From positions 682,001-746,000 of the forward strand of contig NZ_JAMBNP010000001.1 in assembly GCF_023715145.1 (NCBI RefSeq): a stretch of DNA of 64,000 nt. Reading direction: 5' to 3'. The notes under the pieces were generated by a model. It was not told where the DNA came from and ran no database searches. It was given only the letters and a program-made list of their open reading frames with translations. This stretch comes from Paenibacillus glycanilyticus (GTDB lineage: Bacteria; Bacillota; Bacilli; Paenibacillales; Paenibacillaceae). Both the position numbers and the translations under genes were made by a program. Below are positions 1 through 8,895 of this stretch, one piece after another; the first letter of the stretch is position 1, and every line of letters starts with the position of its first letter.

Positions 1-1387
1 GCTGAATGGCCTTCAGCATTTCCGCGCGAATCAGCTCCGAATAAGTGCCGAATACGACCTGGACGTTACCGCCTCCCAGCCTAAGCACTCCCGCAGCGCC
101 GAGGTTTCTTAACGCATTATTGTCCAGCAGCTTCTCGTTGGCTACCTTCAGACGAAGCCTTGTAATACAGGATTCCATCTGCACAATGTTGTCCTTGCCG
201 CCAATCGCCTGAAGGATAAGCGGCGCGCGGTAAGGAATGTCCCCTGCCCATTCATCCAGCTGCGAGCCTTCCTCGCGTCCTGGCGTCGGAATACGGAAGC
301 GGTTAATCGCCCAGCGGAACACTACATAATACACAAGGCCCACAACGATTCCGATCGGAATCAGCAGCCAGCCCCTTGTAGCCAGATGCTCGTTAATAAT
401 ATAGTCAATGACGCCGCCGGAGAAAGAGAAGCCGTGCCGTATGCCAAGCTCAAAGGTGACCCACATGATGATGCCCGACAATATGGCATGCACGACAAAC
501 AGATACGGCGCAACAAACAGAAAAGCAAACTCAACAGGCTCCGTGACACCGGTCAAAAACGATGCAAGCGAGGCGTAAAGGAACGTCTTTCGGATTTTTG
601 GCTTCAAATCCTCCCTTGCCTCGTGGATAATGGCAAAAGCGATTGCCGGCAAAGCAAACATGACAATCGGGTACATGCCGGCCATAAACGCTCCGGCTGT
701 CGGATCGCCTGCGAAAAACCGCGGCAGATCGCCGTACACCATTGTCCCTTCCGCCGTCTCGTAACCTCCGACCTGGAACCAGAATACATGGCTGAGCAGA
801 TGATGAAGCCCAAACACAACGAGAATCCGGTATAAAAATCCGAATAAAAACACGCCAAAGCCGCCGCCGGAGGCAACCACGTCGCCTAGCCCCTCCAGCA
901 TGCGCTGAATTAATGGCGCTACTCCGATCATCGCCATGGAGAGTACGACGGTAACCACGCTGACGAACAAAGGAACAAACCGCGGCCCCCCGAAAAACTG
1001 TATGTATTCCGGCAAACGCAAGTTTTTAAACCGTTCATAACTGAAGCCGGAGATCATGCCGATAATAGATCCTACAAAAACGGTTGGCTCTATCTGCGTA
1101 TCCGCCGTACCGGTTACCCCGACATAGATAACCATGCCCGCAAGCGCAGCCATGCCGGCTGCCAGAGCATTGCCGGTCAAGCCCAGCGACACGCCAAGGG
1201 CAAAGATATAAGGCAGAAACGTAAAGATCGCATGTCCTGCAGCCTTCAGGTAATCCGCCACATTCGGAATTCCAAGAAGATCCCATGGCAGCTGGCTAAG
1301 AAATAAAAAGATTGCCGCAGCGGGAAGCACGATCATAGGCAGCATAAAAGCCCGTCCGAGCTGCTGAAACCTTCCTAGAAAATTCAC
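1..1387 (-). CDS. PTS EIICB component, glucose/N-acetylglucosamine family (partial, 3' end outside window)
   Basis: Membrane permease of the phosphotransferase system that imports and phosphorylates a hexose. About 462 codons are present; the 3' end is beyond base 1. The N-terminal EIIC domain (about residues 1-370) has many hydrophobic segments and the family motif GVTEPVEF. The EIIB domain starts near residue 400 and carries the phosphorylated cysteine in ESCITRLRLKV. Start: GTG at 1387, chosen because AGGAGGTGA lies just upstream and the protein then opens with a typical N terminus (VNFLGRFQQLGRAFMLP). No EIIA is visible before the edge; it could follow. Glucose, N-acetylglucosamine and maltose-type members share these motifs, so the substrate is not decided. 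A cre-like site lies in its promoter. Confidence 0.9.
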   Translation of the reverse strand, partial: MNFLGRFQQLGRAFMLPMIVLPAAAIFLFLSQLPWDLLGIPNVADYLKAAGHAIFTFLPYIFALGVSLGLTGNALAAGMAALAGMVIYVGVTGTADTQIEPTVFVGSIIGMISGFSYERFKNLRLPEYIQFFGGPRFVPLFVSVVTVVLSMAMIGVAPLIQRMLEGLGDVVASGGGFGVFLFGFLYRILVVFGLHHLLSHVFWFQVGGYETAEGTMVYGDLPRFFAGDPTAGAFMAGMYPIVMFALPAIAFAIIHEAREDLKPKIRKTFLYASLASFLTGVTEPVEFAFLFVAPYLFVVHAILSGIIMWVTFELGIRHGFSFSGGVIDYIINEHLATRGWLLIPIGIVVGLVYYVVFRWAINRFRIPTPGREEGSQLDEWAGDIPYRAPLILQAIGGKDNIVQMESCITRLRLKVANEKLLDNNALRNLGAAGVLRLGGGNVQVVFGTYSELIRAEMLKAIQ

Positions 1388-1403
1388 TTCGTCACCTCCT
1401 AAA

Positions 1404-1424
1404 AAGAATTGCAAAGCAATTCTT
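1404..1424 (-). promoter_or_regulatory. Hairpin abutting the PTS ribosome binding site
   Basis: AAGAATTGC and GCAATTCTT form a perfect 9-bp stem around a 3-base loop; on the minus strand it is followed by TTT and then the AGGAGGTGA site. It could be a weak attenuator or an RNA structure that limits ribosome access. PTS genes are often controlled by antiterminators, but this stem is shorter than a typical RAT plus terminator. Confidence 0.35.
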
Positions 1425-1429
1425 GCTTC

Positions 1430-1441
1430 GTAACCTGTTAC
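1430..1441. promoter_or_regulatory. Small inverted repeat, possible operator in PTS leader
   Basis: GTAAC-CT-GTTAC is a perfect 5-bp inverted repeat between the promoter and the ribosome binding site. GntR-type sugar regulators use sites of this size and symmetry, but no regulator gene is in the window. Confidence 0.3.
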
Positions 1442-1461
1442 CCGATCCAATCTCTATAACG

Positions 1462-1490
1462 ATGGTACGGTGTTAACGCTTTTTTGTCAA
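1462..1490 (-). promoter_or_regulatory. Promoter of the PTS gene with an embedded cre-like (CcpA) site
   Basis: Reading the minus strand, TTGACA (1490-1485) and TACCAT (1467-1462) are 17 bp apart. The spacer contains AAAAAGCGTTAACA (1484-1471), which differs at two positions from the strong CcpA site TGAAAGCGTTAACA known from Bacillus. A repressor bound there would cover the core promoter, which fits carbon catabolite control of a sugar permease. The -10 is only a 4/6 match. Confidence 0.6.
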
Positions 1491-1498
1491 AGCAAAGA

Positions 1499-1514
1499 CG
1501 GGCCATATGGCCCG
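1499..1514 (-). terminator. Terminator-like palindrome after the CoA-binding protein gene
   Basis: CGGGCCATATGGCCCG is a perfect 16-base palindrome. On the minus strand it is followed by TCTTTGCTTT, an interrupted T-run, so it probably ends transcription from the CoA-binding protein gene. Confidence 0.5.
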
Positions 1515-1544
1515 CCAATGAAAGGTATAACGTTAAGGCGCTAA

Positions 1545-1979
1545 TTAGGTCGTCTGCTTTCCGTGCGGCAGCAGGATAGAATCCTCCACCTTGATGCAGC
1601 GGTCCATAATAACCTGAAGTCCACCCTCTGCTGCAATTTGAGCCGCTTCCTCATTCGCAATGCCAAGCTGCAGCCAAAGCGTCTTCGCTCCGATAGCCAC
1701 TGCTTCTTCCGCGATAGGAGGCGTATGCTCCGGACGGCGGAACACGTTAACGACATCAACAGGCTCCGGGATATCCTTTAACGATGCATAGCTGCGCTCG
1801 CCCAGGATCGTCTCCGCACCGGGATTAACCGGAATAATGCGGTAGCCCTTCTTCTGCATCGCTTCCGATACCATATAGGACACACGGTCCGGCTTATCCG
1901 ATAAGCCAACTACGGCGATTGTGTTGCTCGCCTGCAGAATTTCCTTGATTTCGTCACGGGTCGGATTTTCAAATGTCAT
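1545..1979 (-). CDS. CoA-binding domain protein (YccU family)
   Basis: A 144-residue single-domain protein with a Rossmann-type CoA-binding fold. The opening strand-loop NTIAVVGLSDKPDRVS is the nucleotide-binding turn, and ILGERSYASLKDIPEPVD and GAKTLWLQLGI are characteristic of this small family (Pfam CoA_binding_2). The protein is full length for the family, with the conserved DRCIKVE near the C terminus. The biochemical role of stand-alone members is not settled. It starts 30 bases after the aroA stop on the same strand, so it may be read through from aroK-aroA; GAGGCG precedes the ATG. Confidence 0.85.
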   Translation of the reverse strand: MTFENPTRDEIKEILQASNTIAVVGLSDKPDRVSYMVSEAMQKKGYRIIPVNPGAETILGERSYASLKDIPEPVDVVNVFRRPEHTPPIAEEAVAIGAKTLWLQLGIANEEAAQIAAEGGLQVIMDRCIKVEDSILLPHGKQTT

Positions 1980-2009
1980 ATTCAGCGCCTCGCTTTCATC
2001 CTTTTTCCT

Positions 2010-3302
2010 TTATTCTACCCATTCTACGTTTGCGCCTAACGCTTTCAGATGATCGAAATAAATTGGATAAGACTTCGCTACATGATGGGCGTCTTTGATC
2101 CGGATCGGATTTTTGGCACGCAGGCCAACAACGGTAAGGGCCATAATAACGCGGTGATCATAGTGCGCATTAATCTCCACGCCGCCTTCTACGCCTTCCG
2201 GACGGCCGTGAACGATAATTTCCGCCTGGCGCTCTTCGACATTAGCACCCGCTTTGCGGAGCTCGTTCAAGTAATCAGTAATCCGGTCGCATTCTTTGTA
2301 ACGGAGGTTCTCTACATCATAGAAGCGCGAAGTGCCTTCGGCGAAGACGGCCGCGGCAACCATGGCGAGCACCGCATCCGTTGCTTTGTCGCCGTCGAAC
2401 TCGACCGCTTTCAGCTTGCCGTTGCCTTTCACATGAACAATTCCGTTCTCATGCGTAAGAGGGACTTCCATCATGCGAAGCACGTCAACAACCGCACGCT
2501 CGCCTTGCTTGCTTTTCTCTTCCAGACGGTGAACGATAACATCCGAGTTCGTCACCGCAGCCGCAGCAAGAATGGCCGCGGATCCCGGGTAATCTCCTTG
2601 CACGACATATTTCTTCGCTTCGTATTTCTGATTGCCCGGTACGCGGTAATGCATCAGGTCCTCGCTTGCGTGGATGACGATACCAGCCTGCTCCAGAACT
2701 TCAAGGGTTTGTCCAACAACAACCTTCGATTTCAGATCATGCAGCACTTCGATTTCGCTGTCTTCCTCAAGCAGCGGTGTGAGGAACAAGAGCGCGCTCA
2801 GGAATTGCGAGCTGACATTGCCGGACACCTGAATTTTACCGCCTTTTGGCGCTACGCCTTGAATGCGGATCGGCAGCTTTCCTTCATTATGTTCAATCTT
2901 TACGCCCATTTGGCCAAGCGCATCGATCAGATCGTTATGTGGACGTTTGCCCAGCGAATCCGGATAACGGTTAATGAACGTCACATCCGGGGCAAGCGAA
3001 GCAATCGCCATCAGGAAACGAAGAACGGCGCCTGCATTGCCAACATCCAGCTGGTCTACGTCCTTCGGATTTTTGCCAAAGCCCGTAATAACGATTTTCT
3101 CGTCGTCCTCTTCTACTATCGCACCTAGATCGCGGATACAACGGCGCATGGCATCGCTGTCTTCGCTGTGAGCAGGATAGTAGATCGTGCTGGTCCCTTC
3201 CGCAAGCGCAGCGACAAGCAGGTAGCGAGTCGTATAGTTTTTAGAGGAAAGCGCTTGAATTTCCCCTTGTAGTGTTGGAGTAGGTGTAACGATAACGTCC
3301 AT
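2010..3302 (-). CDS. aroA: 3-phosphoshikimate 1-carboxyvinyltransferase (EPSP synthase)
   Basis: Transfers an enolpyruvyl group from phosphoenolpyruvate to shikimate-3-phosphate, step six of the shikimate pathway. The 430-residue length matches the family. Seen motifs: SSKNYTTRYLLVAALAEG (substrate binding; family usually has SKS followed by a basic residue), GNAGAVLRFL near residue 92, SGNVSSQFLSALL, and HYDHRVIMAL near the C terminus. The sequence GNAGAVLRF lacks the GNAGTAMR of the glyphosate-sensitive class I enzymes, so it resembles the class II or a divergent group. It lies 67 bases downstream of aroK on the same strand, a functional pair. Confidence 0.92.
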   Translation of the reverse strand: MDVIVTPTPTLQGEIQALSSKNYTTRYLLVAALAEGTSTIYYPAHSEDSDAMRRCIRDLGAIVEEDDEKIVITGFGKNPKDVDQLDVGNAGAVLRFLMAIASLAPDVTFINRYPDSLGKRPHNDLIDALGQMGVKIEHNEGKLPIRIQGVAPKGGKIQVSGNVSSQFLSALLFLTPLLEEDSEIEVLHDLKSKVVVGQTLEVLEQAGIVIHASEDLMHYRVPGNQKYEAKKYVVQGDYPGSAAILAAAAVTNSDVIVHRLEEKSKQGERAVVDVLRMMEVPLTHENGIVHVKGNGKLKAVEFDGDKATDAVLAMVAAAVFAEGTSRFYDVENLRYKECDRITDYLNELRKAGANVEERQAEIIVHGRPEGVEGGVEINAHYDHRVIMALTVVGLRAKNPIRIKDAHHVAKSYPIYFDHLKALGANVEWVE

Positions 3303-3369
3303 TGTGCAGCAATTCTCCTTTTATTAGAGTGATTGAACCAAAAGTAAACGGTTGAGCCGTCCTTAGGCG

Positions 3370-3936
3370 TTATTTCTCCTGCAAAGCTCTCATAATCATG
3401 TCGGCCGCTTCCTGCGGCGTTAATGAGGTTGTATCCAAACGAAGATGCGCGAAATCATACGCGTTCTTGCGCTGCTCCATAATCCGGTGAACGTTGGCCG
3501 CAATGTCGCCCTGCAGCAGCGGACGGGCTGTATCGGATTTCACCCGCTCGATAATATGCTCCGCATCTGCTGTAAGTGCTACCACAAATCCATGCTTCAG
3601 CATGGTTTCACGGTTCTGCTCCATCAGAACGCATCCGCCGCCTGTCGCGATAATGGAGCTTTCCTCAGCCTCCAGAAGCGAGACAAGCACTCTGCTCTCG
3701 ATCTCGCGGAAACCGGCTTCGCCTAGGGTTTCGAAGAGCGTCGAGATGGTTCCTTCTGTTTCTTCAATAACTTCATCCGAATCATAACGGGACCAGCCAA
3801 GCTGCTCTGCAAGCAATCGGCTGACGGTTGATTTGCCCGTTCCCATAAAGCCTACCAATACAATTTTGCTTGTGCGTTGCTCCAATGCAAGAACTCCCCT
3901 GTTCGTGTCGATTCCCCTGTTAACATGCTTTTCCAC
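3370..3936 (-). CDS. aroK: Shikimate kinase
   Basis: Phosphorylates shikimate at O3 with ATP, giving the substrate for the pathway step before aroA. Walker A is GFMGTGKST; the shikimate-binding residues are in YDSDEVIEE and FREIESRVL, and GGGCVL is the conserved glycine loop. Two starts are possible. The ATG at 3936 gives 188 residues but has no clear ribosome binding site. A TTG at 3885 is preceded by AGGGGAG and gives 171 residues beginning MEQRTSKIVLVGFMG, the usual length and N terminus; I favour the TTG. Upstream of aroA in a likely operon. Confidence 0.92.
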   Translation of the reverse strand: MEKHVNRGIDTNRGVLALEQRTSKIVLVGFMGTGKSTVSRLLAEQLGWSRYDSDEVIEETEGTISTLFETLGEAGFREIESRVLVSLLEAEESSIIATGGGCVLMEQNRETMLKHGFVVALTADAEHIIERVKSDTARPLLQGDIAANVHRIMEQRKNAYDFAHLRLDTTSLTPQEAADMIMRALQEK

Positions 3937-4035
3937 AACATCATATCATTTTTTATCTGGAATAGGGTATAAAAATGTTGCATATGCCGTATGGATGATA
4001 ACGATGCATATTTCATTAATAGGAGTGAAGAAGGC

Positions 4036-4332
4036 ATGACTACTGAATCTAATTTGCCTGATACCCGCCTAACGATTGCCCGAATTGATCGTATCTTGAG
4101 TCCCGATCACCCGTTATGCCGCGAGGATGTGGTTTGGATGCTTGAATATATTAAAAAAAAGGTGGCTGACGGGGACCCTGCACTCAGGGACCTTTCGCAG
4201 CCACGCTTATTGAAGAACTTTCATTATTTCGCCGAAGCTTCCATGCTGCTTATCCGCCGCAAGCATTACTCCGAGCAGGAGGCTACCCGCCTGCGGAATT
4301 GCCTCATAGAAGCCTCACACGGGCTAAAATAA
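4036..4332 (+). CDS. Conserved hypothetical protein, 98 residues
   Basis: I do not recognise this family. The sequence begins MTTESNLPDTRLTIARIDRILSP and reads as a compact helical, soluble protein with no signal peptide, membrane segment or cysteine cluster. ATG 4036 was chosen over the upstream in-frame ATG at 3991 because AGGAGTGAAGAAGG lies directly before it. It is divergent from aroK and converges on the 6-phosphogluconate dehydrogenase gene with only 10 bases between stops; no clear terminator is seen there. Confidence 0.7.
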   Translation: MTTESNLPDTRLTIARIDRILSPDHPLCREDVVWMLEYIKKKVADGDPALRDLSQPRLLKNFHYFAEASMLLIRRKHYSEQEATRLRNCLIEASHGLK

Positions 4333-4342
4333 TCAAGCCGGA

Positions 4343-5755
4343 TTAGGAGTTCATCCAGTTGTGGTGGAACGAACCTTCTTTGTCCAGGCGTTTGAACGTA
4401 TGAGCGCCGAAGTAGTCGCGTTGTGCTTGCAGCAGGTTAGCAGGCAGACGCTCTGTACGGTAGCTGTCGAAGTACGACAATGCGCTTGCGAATGCAGGCA
4501 CCGGCACGCCGTTTGCTACTGCCGTGCCAACCACTTCGCGCCATGCGCCTTGGTACGAATCAACAATACCTTGGAAGTAAGGGTCAAGAAGCAGGTTGCG
4601 CAGGTTAGCATCGCGGTCATAAGCGTCCTTGATGTTTTGCAGGAAGCGCGCGCGGATGATGCAGCCGCCGCGGAAGATCATCGCGATGTCGCCATAACGA
4701 AGGTTCCAGTCATATTCTTCGGAAGCTGCACGCATTTGAGCAAAGCCTTGTGCGTACGAGCAAATTTTACTTGCGAACAATGCTTTGCGAACGGATTCGA
4801 TGAATGCCGCTTTGTCGCCTTGGAAAGGTTTTTTCTCAGGACCGTTCAATACTTTGCTTGCCGCAATGCGCTCTTCTTTCATAGCGGACAGGAAGCGCGT
4901 AAATACGGATTCGGTGATGATCGACAGTGGCACGCCAAGGTCGAGGGAGCTTTGGCTTGTCCATTTACCAGTGCCTTTTTGACCAGCGGAGTCAAGGATT
5001 ACGTCTACCATAGGTTTGCCGGTCTCAGGATCGTATTTGGAGAAGATGTCAGCCGTGATCTCGATCAGGTAGCTGTCCAGCTCGCCTTTGTTCCACTCCG
5101 TGAAGATGCTGTGAAGCTCTTCAGCGTTAAGGTCAAGCGTGTTTTTCAGCAGGTCATATGCTTCGCAGATGAGCTGCATGTCGCCGTATTCGATACCGTT
5201 GTGAACCATTTTTACATAGTGGCCGGCACCGTCTGGACCGATGTATGTGCAGCAAGCGTCGTCGCCGACTTTTGCGGAGATAGCTGTAAGGATAGGTTCA
5301 ACCAGTTTGTACGCGGATTCTTGGCCGCCTGGCATGATCGAAGGACCTTTGAGCGCGCCTTCTTCACCGCCGGATACGCCGGTACCGATGAAGCGGATGC
5401 CTTGCTCTTCAAGAGCTTTGCTGCGGCGAACCGTGTCAGGGAAATAAGCGTTGCCGCCATCGATGATGATGTCGCCTTTATCCAGGTGAGGAACCAGTGC
5501 GTCGATTGTTGCGTCAGTACCAGCGCCAGCCTGTACCATGATCAGGATTTTGCGAGGAGATTCGAGCGATTGCACGAACTCTTCAACCGTATAGGCAGGA
5601 ACAAGATTTTTGCCTGCGGATTCTTTGATCAGTTCATCTGTTTTCTCGCGGGAACGGTTGTACACCGAAACAGTGAAACCTCTGCTCTCAATGTTCAGAG
5701 CCAGGTTTTTACCCATTACTGCGAGACCGATAACGCCAATTTGCTGTTTTGCCAT
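4343..5755 (-). CDS. gndA: 6-phosphogluconate dehydrogenase, decarboxylating
   Basis: Oxidises 6-phosphogluconate to ribulose 5-phosphate with release of CO2 in the pentose phosphate pathway. The N-terminal Rossmann domain opens with [15 protein letters not shown]; the cofactor selector region [12 protein letters not shown] has the arginine typical of NADP+ enzymes. [30 protein letters not shown] and [16 protein letters not shown] (catalytic Lys, substrate binding) are all present, and the C-terminal tail ends HHNWMNS. The 470 residues equal the usual length. AAGGATGGAAG precedes the ATG. Single-gene transcription unit as far as seen. Confidence 0.97.
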   Translation of the reverse strand: MAKQQIGVIGLAVMGKNLALNIESRGFTVSVYNRSREKTDELIKESAGKNLVPAYTVEEFVQSLESPRKILIMVQAGAGTDATIDALVPHLDKGDIIIDGGNAYFPDTVRRSKALEEQGIRFIGTGVSGGEEGALKGPSIMPGGQESAYKLVEPILTAISAKVGDDACCTYIGPDGAGHYVKMVHNGIEYGDMQLICEAYDLLKNTLDLNAEELHSIFTEWNKGELDSYLIEITADIFSKYDPETGKPMVDVILDSAGQKGTGKWTSQSSLDLGVPLSIITESVFTRFLSAMKEERIAASKVLNGPEKKPFQGDKAAFIESVRKALFASKICSYAQGFAQMRAASEEYDWNLRYGDIAMIFRGGCIIRARFLQNIKDAYDRDANLRNLLLDPYFQGIVDSYQGAWREVVGTAVANGVPVPAFASALSYFDSYRTERLPANLLQAQRDYFGAHTFKRLDKEGSFHHNWMNS

Positions 5756-5933
5756 TTGGTTTCTTCCATCCTTTTTTTATAATATGGTGGTCTTCAATAG
5801 TGTTATATTACTCCTTTTGCAAGGAGATGAAAACCATTTGCGCGGAATTTGTCGCCATTCGTCCATTAGTTTTCCTGACCGCATTAGAAAGTTTACCTTA
5901 TATTGCGAAGAAATGCTAACCAGAAAATGAAAA

Positions 5934-5985
5934 AAACGAATCAATCAAATGATTCGCTAAGAACCATCAATTGATTCGTTTTTTG
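5934..5985. terminator. Bidirectional hairpin with T/A tracts
   Basis: ACGAATCAAT and ATTGATTCGT form the outer stem, with A-runs on one side and T-runs on the other. It terminates the minus-strand gene that ends at 6009; GATTCG repeats inside the loop allow a second internal stem. Confidence 0.7.
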
Positions 5986-6008
5986 CAGAATTTTATTTAT
6001 AAATTGTC

Positions 6009-6605
6009 TCAAAGCTCCAGTTGAAGCATCTCGGAACGGAGCAGAGCGAGCTTTTCCTTCGATTCGGCTATTACTTCTTCATTGTTCTCCTGGAGAGCGT
6101 CAAACAGCACCGTCAGCTCGTAATCAAGCTCATACCGCAATACCGCAGCACGTTCTTCTGCGCGCTTGGATTGAAACGCTTTGATCATTTCCTCTATAGT
6201 TACGAATGGCTTCTTTTGATAAATAATCCGATGTTCCATTCCGGACACCTCCACAAGTCGTATTATTTCACCAAACATAATGTTCTCAATGACGATTTGA
6301 CGATCTTTGATCCGCTTGACTATCGCATGTCCACGTGTGTCATTAATAAGCTTTTCAAGCAACTCCGACAGCTTCTCGTCCTTAATGGTGTAATCTCCAA
6401 CGATCTTGTAACGGTTTTTCATCCGCTGAAACCTCAACTTCACGAGCTTACGACCAGTTCGAATTGAAATGAGGAACTGCCCCTCCGTCTCGCTCCAATA
6501 CAAGGAGTACCCTTCCTGAATGAGATCACGGATGAGGTTCTGGATTTGCCGGCGGTCAAAACGCAGCTCCAAATTACAATATTCGACTTCGTAGCTCTTA
6601 TTCAC
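6009..6605 (-). CDS. Hypothetical protein, 198 residues, with coiled C terminus
   Basis: Not recognised. The protein is soluble, rich in charged residues and has alternating beta-type stretches at the N terminus (YEVEYCNLELRFDRRQIQNL, GYSLYWSETEGQFLISI) and a long Glu/Lys/Leu-rich helical C terminus. No catalytic motif is visible. GTG 6605 is taken as start because AAAGGAGGG sits 8 bases upstream; the ATG at 6647 gives 14 more residues that lie across this site. It stands alone between terminators. Confidence 0.7.
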   Translation of the reverse strand: MNKSYEVEYCNLELRFDRRQIQNLIRDLIQEGYSLYWSETEGQFLISIRTGRKLVKLRFQRMKNRYKIVGDYTIKDEKLSELLEKLINDTRGHAIVKRIKDRQIVIENIMFGEIIRLVEVSGMEHRIIYQKKPFVTIEEMIKAFQSKRAEERAAVLRYELDYELTVLFDALQENNEEVIAESKEKLALLRSEMLQLEL

Positions 6606-6737
6606 GGCAATCCCTCCTTTCAAGCATTTGACGAAATAGTCTGACAATTTGTTCTTACTTCTATCTTATACTCCATCTTATGTTCTGGCAACTTGGATTA
6701 TTGACTAATTTTCGCTTATTCGCCGTCTAAATCAAAA

Positions 6738-6783
6738 AAAGGGCAGTCAAGCCGTCCAAAATACCGGCCTGACCGCCCTTTGA
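6738..6783 (-). terminator. Terminator of proS
   Basis: On the minus strand AAAGGGCGGTCAGGCCGG pairs with the later GGCTTGACTGCCCTT and is followed by seven T residues. Confidence 0.85.
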
Positions 6784-6787
6784 TAAT

Positions 6788-8494
6788 TTAAGAACGATAA
6801 AAATCTTTTACAAGCGTCACGGCTTCCTGTATTTCAGCTTGAATGGCTGCCTTTTCGCTCCTGTATTTCAGCTCCACTATGCCTTCGGCCGCTTGTCTCC
6901 CGACGACAATCCGCACGGGAATTCCGATCAGATCCGAGTCCTTGAATTTCACGCCCGGACGTTCTTCGCGATCATCCAGCAAGACCTCGAGTCCCGCGGA
7001 AGCAAGCTTCGCGTAGAGCTCCTCCGCAGCCTTCATTTGCTTCTCGTCTTTTGCCGATACGGGTACGACATGCACTTGATAAGGAGCTATCTCCCGCGGC
7101 CACAGAATTCCCTCTTCATCGTGATGCTGCTCCACCACGGCGGACATGACTCTTGAAATGCCAATTCCGTAACAGCCCATGATCACCGGCTTCTCGCTCC
7201 CTGAGGCATCCAAATAATTGGCTTGCATCCCTTCGCTGTACTTGGTCCCCAGTTTGAATACTTGCCCGACCTCAATTCCCCGGAACATCCTAAGATGGCC
7301 GTCGGCACAATTCGGGCAGCCGTCTCCCGATACGGCGTTCCGCAAATCGCCAAGCTGCGCGATCTCAAAATGGATCCCCGGCCGAACATGCTTCCAGTGA
7401 TCGTTTGCGCCAGCTACAGCAGAGATTACCGCGGCCGCGGAGTAATCGGCAAGGATCGGGATGGACAAACCGATTGGACCCGCAAAACCAACCGCTGCGC
7501 CCGTGAGCTTCTCGGTCGTCGCTTGGTCGGCCAGTTCCAGCTGATCAGCCTGCAACAAGCCGGCAAGCTTAATCTCGTTGACTTCATGATCGCCGCGGAC
7601 GATGACAGCCACGGGTTTGCCGTCAGCCAGAAACAGCAGCGTCTTGAGGATCTGATCAGCCGGAATGCCCAGCGCTTGAACAAGCTCGTCGATCTTCCTC
7701 ACCTTGGGAGTGTGAAGCTTCTCCGGCTCAGGATGACTGCTCGAGCCTTCCGCATTCGGCGTATCCCCTGCCAGCCTGTAGCCCGCCTTCTCCAGATTCG
7801 CGGCATACTGGCAGTGATCGCAAGCCGCAATCGTGTCCTCTCCGATATCCGCCAGCGCCATAAACTCGTGGGTGCCGCCTTCTCCTCCAATTGTGCCCGC
7901 ATCCGCTTCTACCGGACGGAAATTCAGCCCGCAGCGCGTGAAGATGCGGTGATAGGCTTCATACATCCTCTGATAGCTGCGATCGAGCCCTTCCCAATCC
8001 GCATCAAAGGAATAGGCGTCTTTCATCATAAATTCTCTTCCCCGGAGAAGTCCGTAACGCGGGCGTTTCTCGTCTCTGAATTTCGTCTGGATTTGGTACA
8101 AGGTTAACGGAAGCTGACGGTAAGAGCTCAATTCCCCGCGCACAAGATCCGTTATGACTTCTTCATGAGTCGGCCCTAGCGCAAATTCACGCTCATGCCT
8201 GTCCTTCAGCCGAACCAGCTCGGGACCGTATTTCTCATAACGGCCGGACTGCCGCCACAGATCAGCCGGCTGCATCGCGGGCATAAATACCTCCTGGCAG
8301 CCCGCCTTGTCCATCTCTTCCCGAATAATCGCCTCCAGCTTGCGCAGTACCCTCCGGCCTGGAGGCAGATAAGTATATATTCCGGCAGCAAGCTGCCTGA
8401 TCAATCCTGCACGCAGCATAAGCTGATGGCTGGCGGCTTCAGCCTCGGATGGCGAAACACGCAAGGTTGGCATAAAAAGCTGGCTTTGACGCAT
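6788..8494 (-). CDS. proS: Proline--tRNA ligase
   Basis: Charges tRNA-Pro with proline. The 568 residues correspond to the bacterial type with an editing insertion. Class II signatures are visible: RAGLIRQLAAGIYTYLPPG (motif 1 region), TKFRDEKRPRYGLLRGREFMMKDAYSFD (motif 2) and MGCYGIGISRVMSAVVEQ (motif 3). The inserted editing (YbaK-like) domain spans about residues 225-385 and includes LKTLLFLADGKPVAVIVRGDHEVNEIKL. The C-terminal anticodon-binding domain contains LLDDREERPGVKFKDSDLIGIP. The gene is preceded by a proline T-box leader and followed by a strong terminator, so it is a single regulated unit. Confidence 0.97.
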   Translation of the reverse strand: MRQSQLFMPTLRVSPSEAEAASHQLMLRAGLIRQLAAGIYTYLPPGRRVLRKLEAIIREEMDKAGCQEVFMPAMQPADLWRQSGRYEKYGPELVRLKDRHEREFALGPTHEEVITDLVRGELSSYRQLPLTLYQIQTKFRDEKRPRYGLLRGREFMMKDAYSFDADWEGLDRSYQRMYEAYHRIFTRCGLNFRPVEADAGTIGGEGGTHEFMALADIGEDTIAACDHCQYAANLEKAGYRLAGDTPNAEGSSSHPEPEKLHTPKVRKIDELVQALGIPADQILKTLLFLADGKPVAVIVRGDHEVNEIKLAGLLQADQLELADQATTEKLTGAAVGFAGPIGLSIPILADYSAAAVISAVAGANDHWKHVRPGIHFEIAQLGDLRNAVSGDGCPNCADGHLRMFRGIEVGQVFKLGTKYSEGMQANYLDASGSEKPVIMGCYGIGISRVMSAVVEQHHDEEGILWPREIAPYQVHVVPVSAKDEKQMKAAEELYAKLASAGLEVLLDDREERPGVKFKDSDLIGIPVRIVVGRQAAEGIVELKYRSEKAAIQAEIQEAVTLVKDFYRS

Positions 8495-8518
8495 CGATTC
8501 TCACTCTCCCGGCTATGG

Positions 8519-8775
8519 TTGCAAAAACAAAAAGAGCACATTCGCAAGGGACGAATGTGCTCGTGGTACCACCCTTAATTAGCCGCAATATGGCCGGCTC
8601 TCCATCGATAACGGGATTCTCATCCCGGCAAGGGCCGTTACTAAAGCGGCAGCCTTTGCAGCTCACAAGGCAGGATGAGGGATTAAGCGATCATAGAAGC
8701 CTTGCAGCCGCGGGCTTCCTCTCTGGAATGAACATATGCTTAAGTACTCGACCTTGATCAAAGCTGTTAGAATAT
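8519..8775 (-). promoter_or_regulatory. T-box leader (tRNA-Pro sensing) of proS
   Basis: The minus strand carries the T-box AGGGTGGTACCACG (8575-8562), then a terminator (8562-8527) made of GAGCACATTCG/CGAATGTGCTC and a T-run. The Stem I region has the AGTA S-turn motif, an AGAGAG bulge element and, on its 3' side at 8681-8678, CCC/CCT, both proline codons, as specifier. Uncharged tRNA-Pro would pair with the specifier and T-box and prevent termination. Confidence 0.93.
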
Positions 8776-8782
8776 TTAGATT

Positions 8783-8811
8783 AATTTATAACAAGTGATG
8801 CGATTCGTCAA
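8783..8811 (-). promoter_or_regulatory. Promoter of the proS leader
   Basis: TTGACG (8811-8806) and TAAATT (8788-8783) on the minus strand with a 17-bp spacer, just upstream of the T-box Stem I. Confidence 0.5.
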
Positions 8812-8823
8812 GATCGTCCAAGA

Positions 8824-8852
8824 TGTTACGATAGGAACAAATGTGCTATAAT
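8824..8852 (+). promoter_or_regulatory. Sigma-A promoter with extended -10 for the DUF1054 gene
   Basis: TGTTAC (8824-8829), 17 bp, then TATAAT (8847-8852) with TG at the extended -10 position; 43 bases before the start codon. Confidence 0.65.
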
Positions 8853-8895
8853 CAAAAATAATTATCGGCTTTAGATGTGAGGAGAGAGAACATAG

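Noticed and set aside
4361..5782. 473-residue open frame opposite the 6-phosphogluconate dehydrogenase gene
   Set aside because: Same type of shadow; the minus-strand gene has all family motifs over its full length.
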